This document shows positions 43,218-51,093 of a stretch of 64,000 nt of DNA, one piece after another. Position 1 is the stretch's first letter; the number at the start of each line of letters is the position of its first letter. Source of the stretch: Polaribacter cellanae (GTDB lineage: Bacteria > Bacteroidota > Bacteroidia > Flavobacteriales > Flavobacteriaceae); NCBI RefSeq assembly GCF_017569185.1, contig NZ_CP071869.1, positions 1,664,001 to 1,728,000 on the forward strand, written 5' to 3'. The notes below the pieces were generated by a model. That model was not told the origin of the DNA and ran no database searches. It was given only the letters and a program-made list of their open reading frames with translations. The position numbers and the translations under genes are program-made.

Positions 43218-43586
43218 ATGTATAATTTAACCATTACTAACAACTACAAATACGAATGTGGTTTTAAAGGAAGCACAGGAAACAGAATTTTTAATATAAA
43301 ACCCAAAACATCGCAAACTATAGACAATTTAGGCGATGGTATACTCTCTATTTATGGTCAAGGAACAATTTCTCTTTTAGATTTAGGCGATAAAAAAATA
43401 ATTGGCTACCCAATACCCAAAGAAACTTGGGGTGTTTTAATAAGAGTACAAACAACAGAAGCTTATTATAGATATGAAGGTGGTGGAGACCTTACCCTTA
43501 CTATAAACCAATATGGTTCTTTAGAAATTAGTACTAACAATGGTAATCTAATAGAAATAAAATTACCCGAACTTACAATAAAATAA
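43218..43586 (+). CDS. Hypothetical beta-rich protein
   Basis: 122 residues, not recognised. It has no signal peptide or membrane helix. The pattern of alternating short strands and turns (YNLTITNNYKYECGFKG, ILSIYGQGTISLLDLGDKK, GGDLTLTINQYGSLEIST) suggests a small beta-sandwich or barrel. It is 24 nt upstream of a tail-collar protein gene under what looks like a shared promoter, and both precede a T9SS adhesin. A structural or carrier role with the collar protein is possible, but nothing in the sequence proves it. Confidence 0.7.
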   Translation: MYNLTITNNYKYECGFKGSTGNRIFNIKPKTSQTIDNLGDGILSIYGQGTISLLDLGDKKIIGYPIPKETWGVLIRVQTTEAYYRYEGGGDLTLTINQYGSLEISTNNGNLIEIKLPELTIK

Positions 43587-43610
43587 ATTACGAACTAAAA
43601 AAACAATATT

Positions 43611-44177
43611 ATGCCAGTAGACCCATACATAGGAGACGTAGCAATTTTTGCAGGAAATTTCGCACCAAAAGGTTGGGCATTCTGCAATGGACAATTATTA
43701 GCAATTTCATCAAACTCATCATTATTTTCAATTTTAGGAACTACTTATGGTGGCGATGGAAGAACCACTTTTGGCTTACCCGATTTAAGAGGTAGAGCTC
43801 CAATAAGTGTTGGAAATGGACCTGGACTCACACCAAAATTTTGGGGACAAAGAGGTGGACAAGAAACACATACTTTAACAATTCCTGAAATGCCTATTCA
43901 TAATCATATTGCATCTACAGCATCTAAACTGTATGGGCAAAATAACCCAGGAGATGATGACACTCTAAAAGCAGGTGTATCCATTGCAAGTGGCACAACC
44001 TCTGGCTCTGAAGTTTTTAGTAATGAAATACCAAATACAGAAATGAACACTAATTCTGTGAAAACAACCACAACTGTTCATAATCAAGGAGGTAATTTAT
44101 CGCATAATAATATGCAGCCCTATCTTGCTATAAATTATATAATTGCTTTAGTTGGTGTTTATCCCAGTAGAAGTTAA
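43611..44177 (+). CDS. Phage tail collar-domain protein (MdpB-like)
   Basis: 188 residues. Residues about 6-62 are a Collar domain: IGDVAIFAGNFAPKGWAFCNGQLLAISSNSSLFSILGTTYGGDGRTTFGLPDLRGRAPI. The C-terminus HNNMQPYLAINYIIALVGVYP is also typical. Such proteins occur in phage tails and as chromosomal MdpB-type proteins with no phage nearby; no other phage gene is present here, so this is a chromosomal member. It lacks a signal peptide. It lies between an unknown beta-rich protein and a secreted adhesin and ends at a strong terminator. The function of chromosomal collar proteins is not established. Confidence 0.9.
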   Translation: MPVDPYIGDVAIFAGNFAPKGWAFCNGQLLAISSNSSLFSILGTTYGGDGRTTFGLPDLRGRAPISVGNGPGLTPKFWGQRGGQETHTLTIPEMPIHNHIASTASKLYGQNNPGDDDTLKAGVSIASGTTSGSEVFSNEIPNTEMNTNSVKTTTTVHNQGGNLSHNNMQPYLAINYIIALVGVYPSRS

Positions 44178-44190
44178 AAAAGCAAAATAA

Positions 44191-44219
44191 AAAACAGGTA
44201 TAAATACCTGTTTTTTTAT
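44191..44219 (+). terminator. Intrinsic terminator after the collar-domain gene
   Basis: Stem AAAACAGGTA (44191-44200) / TACCTGTTTT (44205-44214), loop TAAA, followed by a T run. It resembles the hairpins at 41512 and 43116. Confidence 0.88.
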
Positions 44220-44270
44220 TTAAAATAATTAATATTTTTATACCTAGTTTATATTTAAAATATTTTAATC

Positions 44271-47200
44271 ATGAAAACAAAAATACTTCTCGTCTTATTA
44301 TTAGCGTTTATTTTACCCATAAGTAAAAATTATGCACAAGTAACAACTTTATATTCTCAAGATTTTGAAGGTAGTACAGATTTTGACACTTATCAATTAA
44401 AAAATTCTGTGGGAACCGCTGTTGGCTTTAATGTTAATGGACCTGACTATATTACCAGAGCAAACCCAGGTTCATTGCCTTTAGGGAATACTGTAACAGG
44501 TTTTACTGGAAAGGTTATTGCTTTAGAAGATCATGATGGTGCTGGTTTTAGTGGAGATCATTCTATTACTACAAACGCTATAAATATTACTGGCGCTTCT
44601 TCTCTTACCTTTAAATTCCGTTTGGCTGCACCAAGAGGTAATAATGGAGGTAGATACGATTCAAATGACTTTTTGCGAGTACAAACTTCCATAAATGGTG
44701 CTGCTTTTCAAACAATTATTAATACAGGTGGTGCTAATAGTGATGGAAAATATTATTACGATGCATCTAACAATGGAATAACTGGGGGTGGTGATGATAT
44801 TGTAGTCAGTCAAGTTTCACAAGAAATAACAAGTTCAATTTCTGGAACTGGTTCTTCTATGATTGTTCGTGTACTTTTTAACTCCCAAGGTTCACAAGGA
44901 GAATTATTATTTGATGATTTATTAGTTACAGGTGTGGTAGCCGCTAATAACGCTCCTACAAATATCACTTTATCACCTAGCTCTATAAACCAAACTGCAA
45001 CAGGCACAAATGTAACAGTAGGTACTTTATCTACTACAGATGCAGATGCAGCAGATTCGCATACGTATTCTTTAGTAAGTGGTTCTGGGAGCACAAATAA
45101 TGGTAGTTTTAACATCAGTGGTAGTACTTTAAGAACTTCATCTGCTTTAAATGCTGGAACTTATAGTATAAGAGTAAATACCAATGATGGTACAGATAAT
45201 TTTGCAAAAGCAATTTCTATTATTGTTTTAGATAATATTGCACCTAATTTTAACAGTGCAAACTCTACACCAAATGACAATGCAACTAACGTTGCTACAG
45301 CCAACAATATTGTAATTGATTTTAACGAAAATATTGCATTAGGAACTGGTTTTATTACACTTCGTGATGTAACTGGTGCTTCAAATGTAGAAACTTTTAA
45401 TGTAGCTACCCAAAATGATGGAGCAACAACTTCTCCTACTTCTGGAAGAATTGGAATCGTAAACGATAAAATATACATTAATCCTACAAACAACTTAACA
45501 GAATTAAATATGTATGCAATTCAAATTGCAGCTACAGCTATAGACGATACTTCTGGAAATAGTTTTTCTGGAATATCCGATGAAACAACATTTAATTTTA
45601 CAACTGCAGATGAAACAAACCCAAGTTTTAACAGTGCAGACTCTACACCAAATGACAATGCAACTAACGTTGCTACAGCCAACAATATTGTAATTGATTT
45701 TAACGAAAATATTGCATTAGGAACTGGTTTTATTACACTTCGTGATGTAACTGGTGCTTCAAATGTAGAAACTTTTAATGTAGCTACCCAAAATGATGGA
45801 GCAACAACTTCTCCTACTTCTGGAAGAATTGGAATCGTAAACGATAAAATATACATTAATCCTACAAACAACTTAACAGAATTAAATATGTATGCAATTC
45901 AAATTGCAGCTACAGCTATAGACGATACTTCTGGAAATAGTTTTTCTGGAATATCCGATGAAACAACATTTAATTTTACAACTGCAGATGAAACAAACCC
46001 AAGTTTTAACAGTGCAGACTCTACACCAAATGACAATGCAACTAACGTTGCTACAGCCAACAATATTGTAATTGATTTTAACGAAAATATTGCATTAGGA
46101 ACTGGTTTTATTACACTTCGTGATGTAACTGGTGCTTCAAATGTAGAAACTTTTAATGTAGCTACCCAAAATGATGGAGCAACAACTTCTCCTACTTCTG
46201 GAAGAATTGGAATCGTAAACGATAAAATATACATTAATCCTACAAACAACTTAACAGAATTAAATATGTATGCAATTCAAATTGCAGCTACAGCTATAGA
46301 CGATACTTCTGGAAATAGTTTTTCTGGAATATCCGATGAAACAACATTTAATTTTACAACTGCAGATGAAACAAACCCAAGTTTTAACAGTGCAGACTCT
46401 ACACCAAATGACAATGCAACTAACGTTGCTACAGCCAACAATATTGTAATTGATTTTAACGAAAATATTGCATTAGGAACTGGTTTTATTACACTTCGTA
46501 ATGTAACTAGTGCTTCAGATGTAGAAACTTTTAATGTAGCTACCGAAAATGATGGAGCAACAACTTCTCCTACTCCTGGAAGAATTGGAATCGTAAACGA
46601 CAAGATTTATATCAACCCAATTAACAATTTAATAAACTCTAATGCTTATGCCATACAAATTGCAGCTACTGCAGTAGACGACACTTCTGGAAATAGTTTT
46701 CCTGGAATATCCGATGAAACAACATTTAATTTTACAACAGTAGCAATAACTTGGTTAGGAACAACAACAGATTGGAATACTGCCAGTAATTGGAATTCAA
46801 ATTCTACACCAATAGCTACAGACGATATAATAATACCTAATGTAACAATACAACCAATAATTACTTCTGGTACAACAGCAGTAGCAAATAATATTACTAT
46901 TGATGCTTCTTCATCTTTAACTATAGCTGCTGGAGGTTCCTTAACTATCGAAGGAAACTTAACACAAAATGGAACATTTACTATAAACTCTAATGCAACT
47001 TCCAATGGTTCTTTAATTGTAAAAGGAACACACTCTGGAATAGGAACTGTAGATTATAAAAGATATGTTTCTACTTCTGGAGACGCTTTAAAAGGTTGGC
47101 ATACCATATCTTCTCCTGTAAATGGTAAAAACATCGATGATTTTTACGGAAGCTTAGTAACAAATGGAACAAAACGTGGAATAGCACCTTACGTAAATAC

Positions 47201-48341
47201 CAATGCAGCAACTTTTAAATGGGATTATTATACTACAGCAGATGTTCCTGGTTTTTTTACTGAAGGAAAAGGCTATACTGCTAAAAAATCTACTGCAGGA
47301 ACACTAACATTTAATGGTTTTTTAAACACAAACAATACAGGTGTTTCTATAGAAGTTAAAGCAACTGGAGATCAATTTAATGCAATTGGAAACCCATATA
47401 CTTCTTATATTAACAGTGGTACATTCTTAGATAACATTACAGCAGGAAGATTAACAGAAAAAACAATTTGGCTTTGGGATCCTGAGGCAAATAGTGGTGT
47501 AGGAGATTATATTACAACAAATAGCACAACTGCATATAAAATAGCTCCTGGGCAAGGTTTTTTTGTTAAAGCTTTAGCTACTGGAAATGTAACTTTTTCA
47601 GAAGCGTTACAAACCCATTTAGGAGGAGGTTCCTTTTTAAAGCAAGAAGCTAAACCTCAAATTAAACTTTCTTTAACTGATGGCACTAACATAAAGCATA
47701 CAGACATCTTTTATATAGACAATAAAACAACTGGTTTCGATGATGGTTATGACAGTTCTATGTTTAACGGTGTTTCGAACCCTTTCGCAATATATACTCA
47801 GCTAGTTTCTAAGAATCAAGGTAAAAATCTTGCCATACAAACTTTACCGAATGTAAATTACGAAAATATGATTATACCTATTGGTATTAATGCATCTGCA
47901 GGTAAACAAATAACATTTTCTTTACAAACTAATAGTTTTCCAGCCGATTTAAAGATTTTCTTAGAAGATAAAGTATCAAATACGTTCACAAGGCTAGATA
48001 AAGTTGATAGTAGCTACACAATTAACATTAAAAAAAGTTTAAATGGTATTGGACGCTTTTATATACATACTACTAGTAGTGTTTTAAGTGTTGATAAAGA
48101 GGTAGCTTTAGAAAATATTAGTATTTATAAAATTGATAATTCGACAATAAGAATTGCCGGTTTACAACAAGAAAAAGCATCTGTAAAATTATACAATCTT
48201 CTTGGTAAAAAAGTATTTAATACTTCTTTCGATTCTAATGGAGTAAAAGAATTTCCTATACCAGAATTAGCAATAGGCGTTTATATTGTAGAACTTACTA
48301 CAAATAATGGCAAGTTGAATAAAAAAATAATTATAGAATAA
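44271..48341 (+). CDS. T9SS-secreted surface protein with Ig-like repeats and type A sorting domain
   Basis: 1356 residues. Signal peptide about 1-22 (ends NYAQ); an N-terminal jelly-roll-like domain (about 24-225; LYSQDFEGSTDFDTY); a cadherin-like domain (about 228-320; NAPTNITLSPSSINQ, TLSTTDADAADSHTYSLV); four Big_5-type Ig-like repeats of 126 residues (about 321-823; FNSADSTPNDNATNVATANN); a WNTASNWN region (about 825-950) and further beta domains; and a C-terminal sorting domain (about 1270-1356; SVKLYNLLGKKVF, LAIGVYIVELTTNNGKLNKK). It should be exported by Sec and T9SS and attached at the surface as an adhesin. The first three repeats are almost identical in DNA. Confidence 0.92.
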   Translation: MKTKILLVLLLAFILPISKNYAQVTTLYSQDFEGSTDFDTYQLKNSVGTAVGFNVNGPDYITRANPGSLPLGNTVTGFTGKVIALEDHDGAGFSGDHSITTNAINITGASSLTFKFRLAAPRGNNGGRYDSNDFLRVQTSINGAAFQTIINTGGANSDGKYYYDASNNGITGGGDDIVVSQVSQEITSSISGTGSSMIVRVLFNSQGSQGELLFDDLLVTGVVAANNAPTNITLSPSSINQTATGTNVTVGTLSTTDADAADSHTYSLVSGSGSTNNGSFNISGSTLRTSSALNAGTYSIRVNTNDGTDNFAKAISIIVLDNIAPNFNSANSTPNDNATNVATANNIVIDFNENIALGTGFITLRDVTGASNVETFNVATQNDGATTSPTSGRIGIVNDKIYINPTNNLTELNMYAIQIAATAIDDTSGNSFSGISDETTFNFTTADETNPSFNSADSTPNDNATNVATANNIVIDFNENIALGTGFITLRDVTGASNVETFNVATQNDGATTSPTSGRIGIVNDKIYINPTNNLTELNMYAIQIAATAIDDTSGNSFSGISDETTFNFTTADETNPSFNSADSTPNDNATNVATANNIVIDFNENIALGTGFITLRDVTGASNVETFNVATQNDGATTSPTSGRIGIVNDKIYINPTNNLTELNMYAIQIAATAIDDTSGNSFSGISDETTFNFTTADETNPSFNSADSTPNDNATNVATANNIVIDFNENIALGTGFITLRNVTSASDVETFNVATENDGATTSPTPGRIGIVNDKIYINPINNLINSNAYAIQIAATAVDDTSGNSFPGISDETTFNFTTVAITWLGTTTDWNTASNWNSNSTPIATDDIIIPNVTIQPIITSGTTAVANNITIDASSSLTIAAGGSLTIEGNLTQNGTFTINSNATSNGSLIVKGTHSGIGTVDYKRYVSTSGDALKGWHTISSPVNGKNIDDFYGSLVTNGTKRGIAPYVNTNAATFKWDYYTTADVPGFFTEGKGYTAKKSTAGTLTFNGFLNTNNTGVSIEVKATGDQFNAIGNPYTSYINSGTFLDNITAGRLTEKTIWLWDPEANSGVGDYITTNSTTAYKIAPGQGFFVKALATGNVTFSEALQTHLGGGSFLKQEAKPQIKLSLTDGTNIKHTDIFYIDNKTTGFDDGYDSSMFNGVSNPFAIYTQLVSKNQGKNLAIQTLPNVNYENMIIPIGINASAGKQITFSLQTNSFPADLKIFLEDKVSNTFTRLDKVDSSYTINIKKSLNGIGRFYIHTTSSVLSVDKEVALENISIYKIDNSTIRIAGLQQEKASVKLYNLLGKKVFNTSFDSNGVKEFPIPELAIGVYIVELTTNNGKLNKKIIIE
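45231..46739. repeat. Tandem 378-bp coding repeats (about 4 copies)
   Basis: Units start at about 45231, 45609, 45987 and 46365. The second and third appear identical at DNA level, the first differs only near its start, and the fourth is diverged in its second half. The unit length keeps the frame (126 codons). Confidence 0.93.
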
Positions 48342-48367
48342 AAACGATAATTTTAAGACAAAACATC

Positions 48368-48547
48368 ATGGAAAATCAAAATAAAAAAAATGAAGATATT
48401 GCTCAAGAAATTACGCGTAAAGAAGCAATTAAAAAAATAGGAAATTATGGTAAATATGCTGCTTTAACAGCTTTAGGGACTTATATGATATTGAACCCAC
48501 AAAAAGCGCAAGCTGCAAGCCCTGAAGCCCCAGGAACAGGGTTTTAA
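48368..48547 (+). CDS. Small 59-residue protein with Tat/Sec-like signal and short C-terminal peptide
   Basis: Short ORF with ATG at 48368, 26 nt after the adhesin stop, ending at TAA 48545-48547. The N-terminus is hydrophilic (MENQNKKNEDIAQEI), then TRKEAIKKIGNYGKYAALTA begins a segment that looks like a twin-arginine-like signal with Arg-Lys, followed by a hydrophobic stretch LTALGTYMILNP and a cleavage-like AQA-ASP. The remaining tail is about ten residues, ASPEAPGTGF. I recall other short Flavobacteriaceae proteins of this shape but no function. Placement between the adhesin and a strong terminator supports real expression; cleavage and export are inference. Confidence 0.7.
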   Translation: MENQNKKNEDIAQEITRKEAIKKIGNYGKYAALTALGTYMILNPQKAQAASPEAPGTGF

Positions 48548-48562
48548 TAAAAAAACTATTCG

Positions 48563-48591
48563 AAGCCGATACTTTTGTATCGGCTTTTTTT
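48563..48591 (+). terminator. Intrinsic terminator after the 59-residue gene
   Basis: Perfect stem AAGCCGATAC (48563-48572) / GTATCGGCTT (48577-48586), TTTT loop, followed by a T run on the plus strand. It reaches the stop region of the convergent DUF4230 gene. Confidence 0.9.
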
Positions 48592-49186
48592 AATCTTTAA
48601 ACCGCTCTAAAAACCCAGAATTCGTATTATCTACAACTTTCCAATTGTAAATATTAGAAAGTTGGTATATTTTAGATAACTCTTCAAACAATCTTGTTTT
48701 TGCATCTTTTTTAAGGTTGGTTACCTCTATTGTTTCTTTGATTTTTTCGATACTTTTCTCGTTTATTTTATTCAATTCTCTTTTAGAAAAAGTATTGAAT
48801 GAACTCTGTTGTAAATCGAAATATTTTACATTTGGAGAAATTACAATTTCCTCTTTTGGTATTTTATTGATATAGATTTTCTTCTTAACAGAATCTATCT
48901 GAATTTCTAATTTCGATAAATCATACCCAACCTCTACCTTTGCATTTACAGTAACAATGGCTTTCTTATCAAAAGAAAGGTAATTGTAAAAATATTTTTT
49001 AGAATCGGAATAATTGTAAACTTCAGAAAAAGTTCCGCTAGAAACCACCAATTTACTCATGTTTTTAATGGCATGAACCACGACTTTTATTTCTTCTTGT
49101 TTGTGATTTTCTACCTTTGGTTCGTACCAAAACTTGGCTATTAAAAAACCAAATAAGAAAATAGCAATGTATTTTAAAAAGCGCAT
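48590..49186 (-). CDS. DUF4230-family protein
   Basis: 198 residues with an N-terminal membrane anchor (FLKYIAIFLFGFLIAKFWY, about 3-21) and an exposed domain (KNMSKLVVSSGTFSEVYNYSDSK, AIVTVNAKVEVGYDLSKLEIQID). The order of motifs fits DUF4230, a family of unknown function seen in many bacteria. The C-terminal half is helical with EKIKETIEVTNLKKDAKTRLFEEL. It is followed on the same strand by nothing in view and preceded by lspA with a 99-bp gap, so it may be read from its own promoter. Confidence 0.8.
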   Translation of the reverse strand: MRFLKYIAIFLFGFLIAKFWYEPKVENHKQEEIKVVVHAIKNMSKLVVSSGTFSEVYNYSDSKKYFYNYLSFDKKAIVTVNAKVEVGYDLSKLEIQIDSVKKKIYINKIPKEEIVISPNVKYFDLQQSSFNTFSKRELNKINEKSIEKIKETIEVTNLKKDAKTRLFEELSKIYQLSNIYNWKVVDNTNSGFLERFKD

Positions 49187-49285
49187 TTTTTTTATCTTTT
49201 AATTATTTTGATAACTTAACGAGTTCGAATCGAAAACTTCGAAAAATTCCATCAAAATAAATTTTAAATTAAAGATACTAAAATA

Positions 49286-49903
49286 TTATTCAGCGACTTT
49301 TTTCTCTTCTTTTGGGAAAGCTTGTTTGTTAAAAAGAAAAAGTAAAATTACACCAATGGTAATATAGGCATCTGCAGGGTTAAAAATATACTGGAAGAAC
49401 GTGTACATTTCTCCACCAACAAAAGGAATCCAATCTGGTAAAACTCCTTGCCAAATAGGAAAGTAAAACATATCTACTACTTTTCCATGAAATAGTGTTC
49501 CATAAGGATTGTCGGAAAATAAGGTAGCTATTTTGTGGTAAGAGTCGTCGAAAATTACTCCATAAAAAACCGAATCTATAATATTACCAACTGCACCTGC
49601 TAAAATTAGTGCAATTGCAACAACTACTGCATTATTTACAACTCTTTTTATCGTGCCTTTTAACCAATAAATAATTGCACCCACTGCTATAATTCTAAAG
49701 AATGTTAAAAAGAGTTTCCCTGCTTTTCCACCAAACTCAATACCCATTGCCATTCCATTATTTTCGGTAAAATGGATCTTAAACCATTCGAAAACAACAA
49801 TTTCTTCATTTAAAGCAAAATGAGTTTTTACATAAATTTTTATAACTTGATCTAAAATAATAGCGATTAAAACCGTAAGTATTGCCAGTGTCTTTTTTGA
49901 CAT
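49286..49903 (-). CDS. lspA: Lipoprotein signal peptidase II
   Basis: 205 residues with four transmembrane helices. The two catalytic Asp motifs are seen: AGAVGNIIDSVFYGVIFD and FNPADAYITIGVILLFLF. FTENNGMAMGIEF is the other conserved loop. The central extracellular part is longer than in E. coli (about 164 residues), as usual in Bacteroidota. It cleaves the signal peptide of diacylglyceryl-prolipoproteins; this genome window alone encodes at least eight lipoproteins that need it. It lies 44 nt downstream of an unknown gene and the dksA-like/ileS group. Confidence 0.95.
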   Translation of the reverse strand: MSKKTLAILTVLIAIILDQVIKIYVKTHFALNEEIVVFEWFKIHFTENNGMAMGIEFGGKAGKLFLTFFRIIAVGAIIYWLKGTIKRVVNNAVVVAIALILAGAVGNIIDSVFYGVIFDDSYHKIATLFSDNPYGTLFHGKVVDMFYFPIWQGVLPDWIPFVGGEMYTFFQYIFNPADAYITIGVILLFLFNKQAFPKEEKKVAE

Positions 49904-49947
49904 TTTTTATTGAATTTGTGCTTGCAAAAATAACAATATTATTGCGT

Positions 49948-50649
49948 TTATTGGCTTGTTAAGAAAATATTCCCTTTTATAGAAGTAATGTCTATTTTTT
50001 TGTCTGAAGAATTGTCTGTTTTTTTGTACTTTTTTTGATAAAAATCTTTGTTAATTTTAATTTTGCCAACTCTTGAAACTACATTTACATTCGATTTTTT
50101 AAATGTTCCAAAAACATTACCAACATATAACTTTACTAATAAATTTTGCTGAATTGTATCTAATTTTACAGTTCCTTCTTCCATATAAATTTTTAAATTT
50201 CCATTGTAACTTTTAGAAGAAACTCCTATTTTTTCTCCAAAAACAGAAATGTTTTTATTAAAGGGAATTTTTACAACAGCTCTTGCTCTATTTAATCTTT
50301 TGGTAATATATTTTCTAAAAATTTTGTCTTCCATTTCGAAAGAAGGAATGTTAAACCGAAGTTTTACAACATCATATTCTTCTTCGAAAATAATATGGTT
50401 TTTATTTGGGTTCTCTGAGTATAGATAAATTTCAATAAATTCAGATTCGGAGTTTTCGATTACTAAATCGTCTAAACCTACTGTAGATATTTCTACTTTA
50501 TTTGATGTGGTTTGGAACTTCTTTGTTACTTTTTTCTGAGAAAAAGTAGTATTAGAAATAAATAGCAGGCATAAAAAAATTGGTATGATACTGTGTTTTT
50601 TACTTTCAATTAAAATACTTCTTAATTTTAATAAAACTCGAACAGCCAT
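49948..50649 (-). CDS. Hypothetical exported protein with adhesin-like beta repeats
   Basis: 233 residues. The N-terminus has a basic stretch then a hydrophobic signal (HSIIPIFLCLLFISNTTFSQ, ending about residue 38); if a later start is used the signal would be of normal length. The mature part is made of short beta strands (KVEISTVGLDDLVIENSES, NISVFGEKIGVSSKSYNGNLKIYMEEG, VGKIKINKDFY, ITSIKGNIFLTS) similar in rhythm to DUF4097-type beta-solenoid proteins, but I do not recognise the family firmly. It sits between lspA and a DksA-like gene after a hairpin terminator. Confidence 0.65.
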   Translation of the reverse strand: MAVRVLLKLRSILIESKKHSIIPIFLCLLFISNTTFSQKKVTKKFQTTSNKVEISTVGLDDLVIENSESEFIEIYLYSENPNKNHIIFEEEYDVVKLRFNIPSFEMEDKIFRKYITKRLNRARAVVKIPFNKNISVFGEKIGVSSKSYNGNLKIYMEEGTVKLDTIQQNLLVKLYVGNVFGTFKKSNVNVVSRVGKIKINKDFYQKKYKKTDNSSDKKIDITSIKGNIFLTSQ

Positions 50650-50664
50650 AAGATTAAAAAAATA

Positions 50665-50707
50665 AAAAAAGCTTTCTAAACCAAAATTTCGAAAAGAAAG
50701 CTTTTTT
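50665..50707 (-). terminator. Intrinsic terminator after the DksA-like gene
   Basis: 13-bp stem AAAAAAGCTTTCT (50665-50677) / AGAAAGCTTTTTT (50695-50707); on the minus strand it begins 4 nt after the stop and exits into T-rich sequence. Confidence 0.8.
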
Positions 50708-50711
50708 ATTG

Positions 50712-51089
50712 TTATTGTTTACGTTTTGCTTCTATGCTTAAAGTTGCATGAGGCACTAATTTTAAACGCTCTTTTTGTATTAGTTTTCTTGTAACTCTAC
50801 AAACACCATACGTTTTGTTTTCGATACGTAATAAGGCATTTTTAAGATCTCTGATGAATTTTTCTTGTCTAATAGCTAATTGTACATTCGCTTCTTTGCT
50901 CATTACCTCAGAACCTTCGTCAAAAGATTTAAACGATGGCGAAGTATCGTCTGTACCATTATTTGCATCGTTTTTATAAGATGCTTGCAACAATGCTAAA
51001 TCTTCTTCTGCTCTTGCTATTTTTTTTTCGATAATTTCTTTAAACTCCTGTAAATCTTCATCCGAATATTTTAGTTTAACGTCTCCCAT
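50712..51089 (-). CDS. TraR/DksA-family protein lacking zinc-finger cysteines
   Basis: 125 residues: a coiled-coil N-terminal part (YSDEDLQEFKEIIEKKIARAEEDLALLQASY) and a C-terminal zinc-finger-like region with YGVCRVTRKLIQKERLKLVPHATLSIEAK. Only one of the four cysteines of a C4 zinc finger remains. This is the usual Bacteroidota form as far as I recall. By family it may bind in the RNA polymerase secondary channel and modulate transcription. It starts 4 nt after the ileS stop, so it is co-transcribed with ileS, and ends at a hairpin terminator. Confidence 0.87.
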   Translation of the reverse strand: MGDVKLKYSDEDLQEFKEIIEKKIARAEEDLALLQASYKNDANNGTDDTSPSFKSFDEGSEVMSKEANVQLAIRQEKFIRDLKNALLRIENKTYGVCRVTRKLIQKERLKLVPHATLSIEAKRKQ

Positions 51090-51093
51090 TTTC

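Noticed and set aside
43611..44177. Prophage remnant suggested by the tail-collar domain
   Set aside because: No other phage gene, integrase or attachment repeats nearby; chromosomal MdpB-like proteins are known.
44810..47005. Series of antisense ORFs of 101-119 codons opposite the adhesin
   Set aside because: They recur with the 378-bp coding repeats, have no start context and are shadows of the repetitive plus-strand gene.
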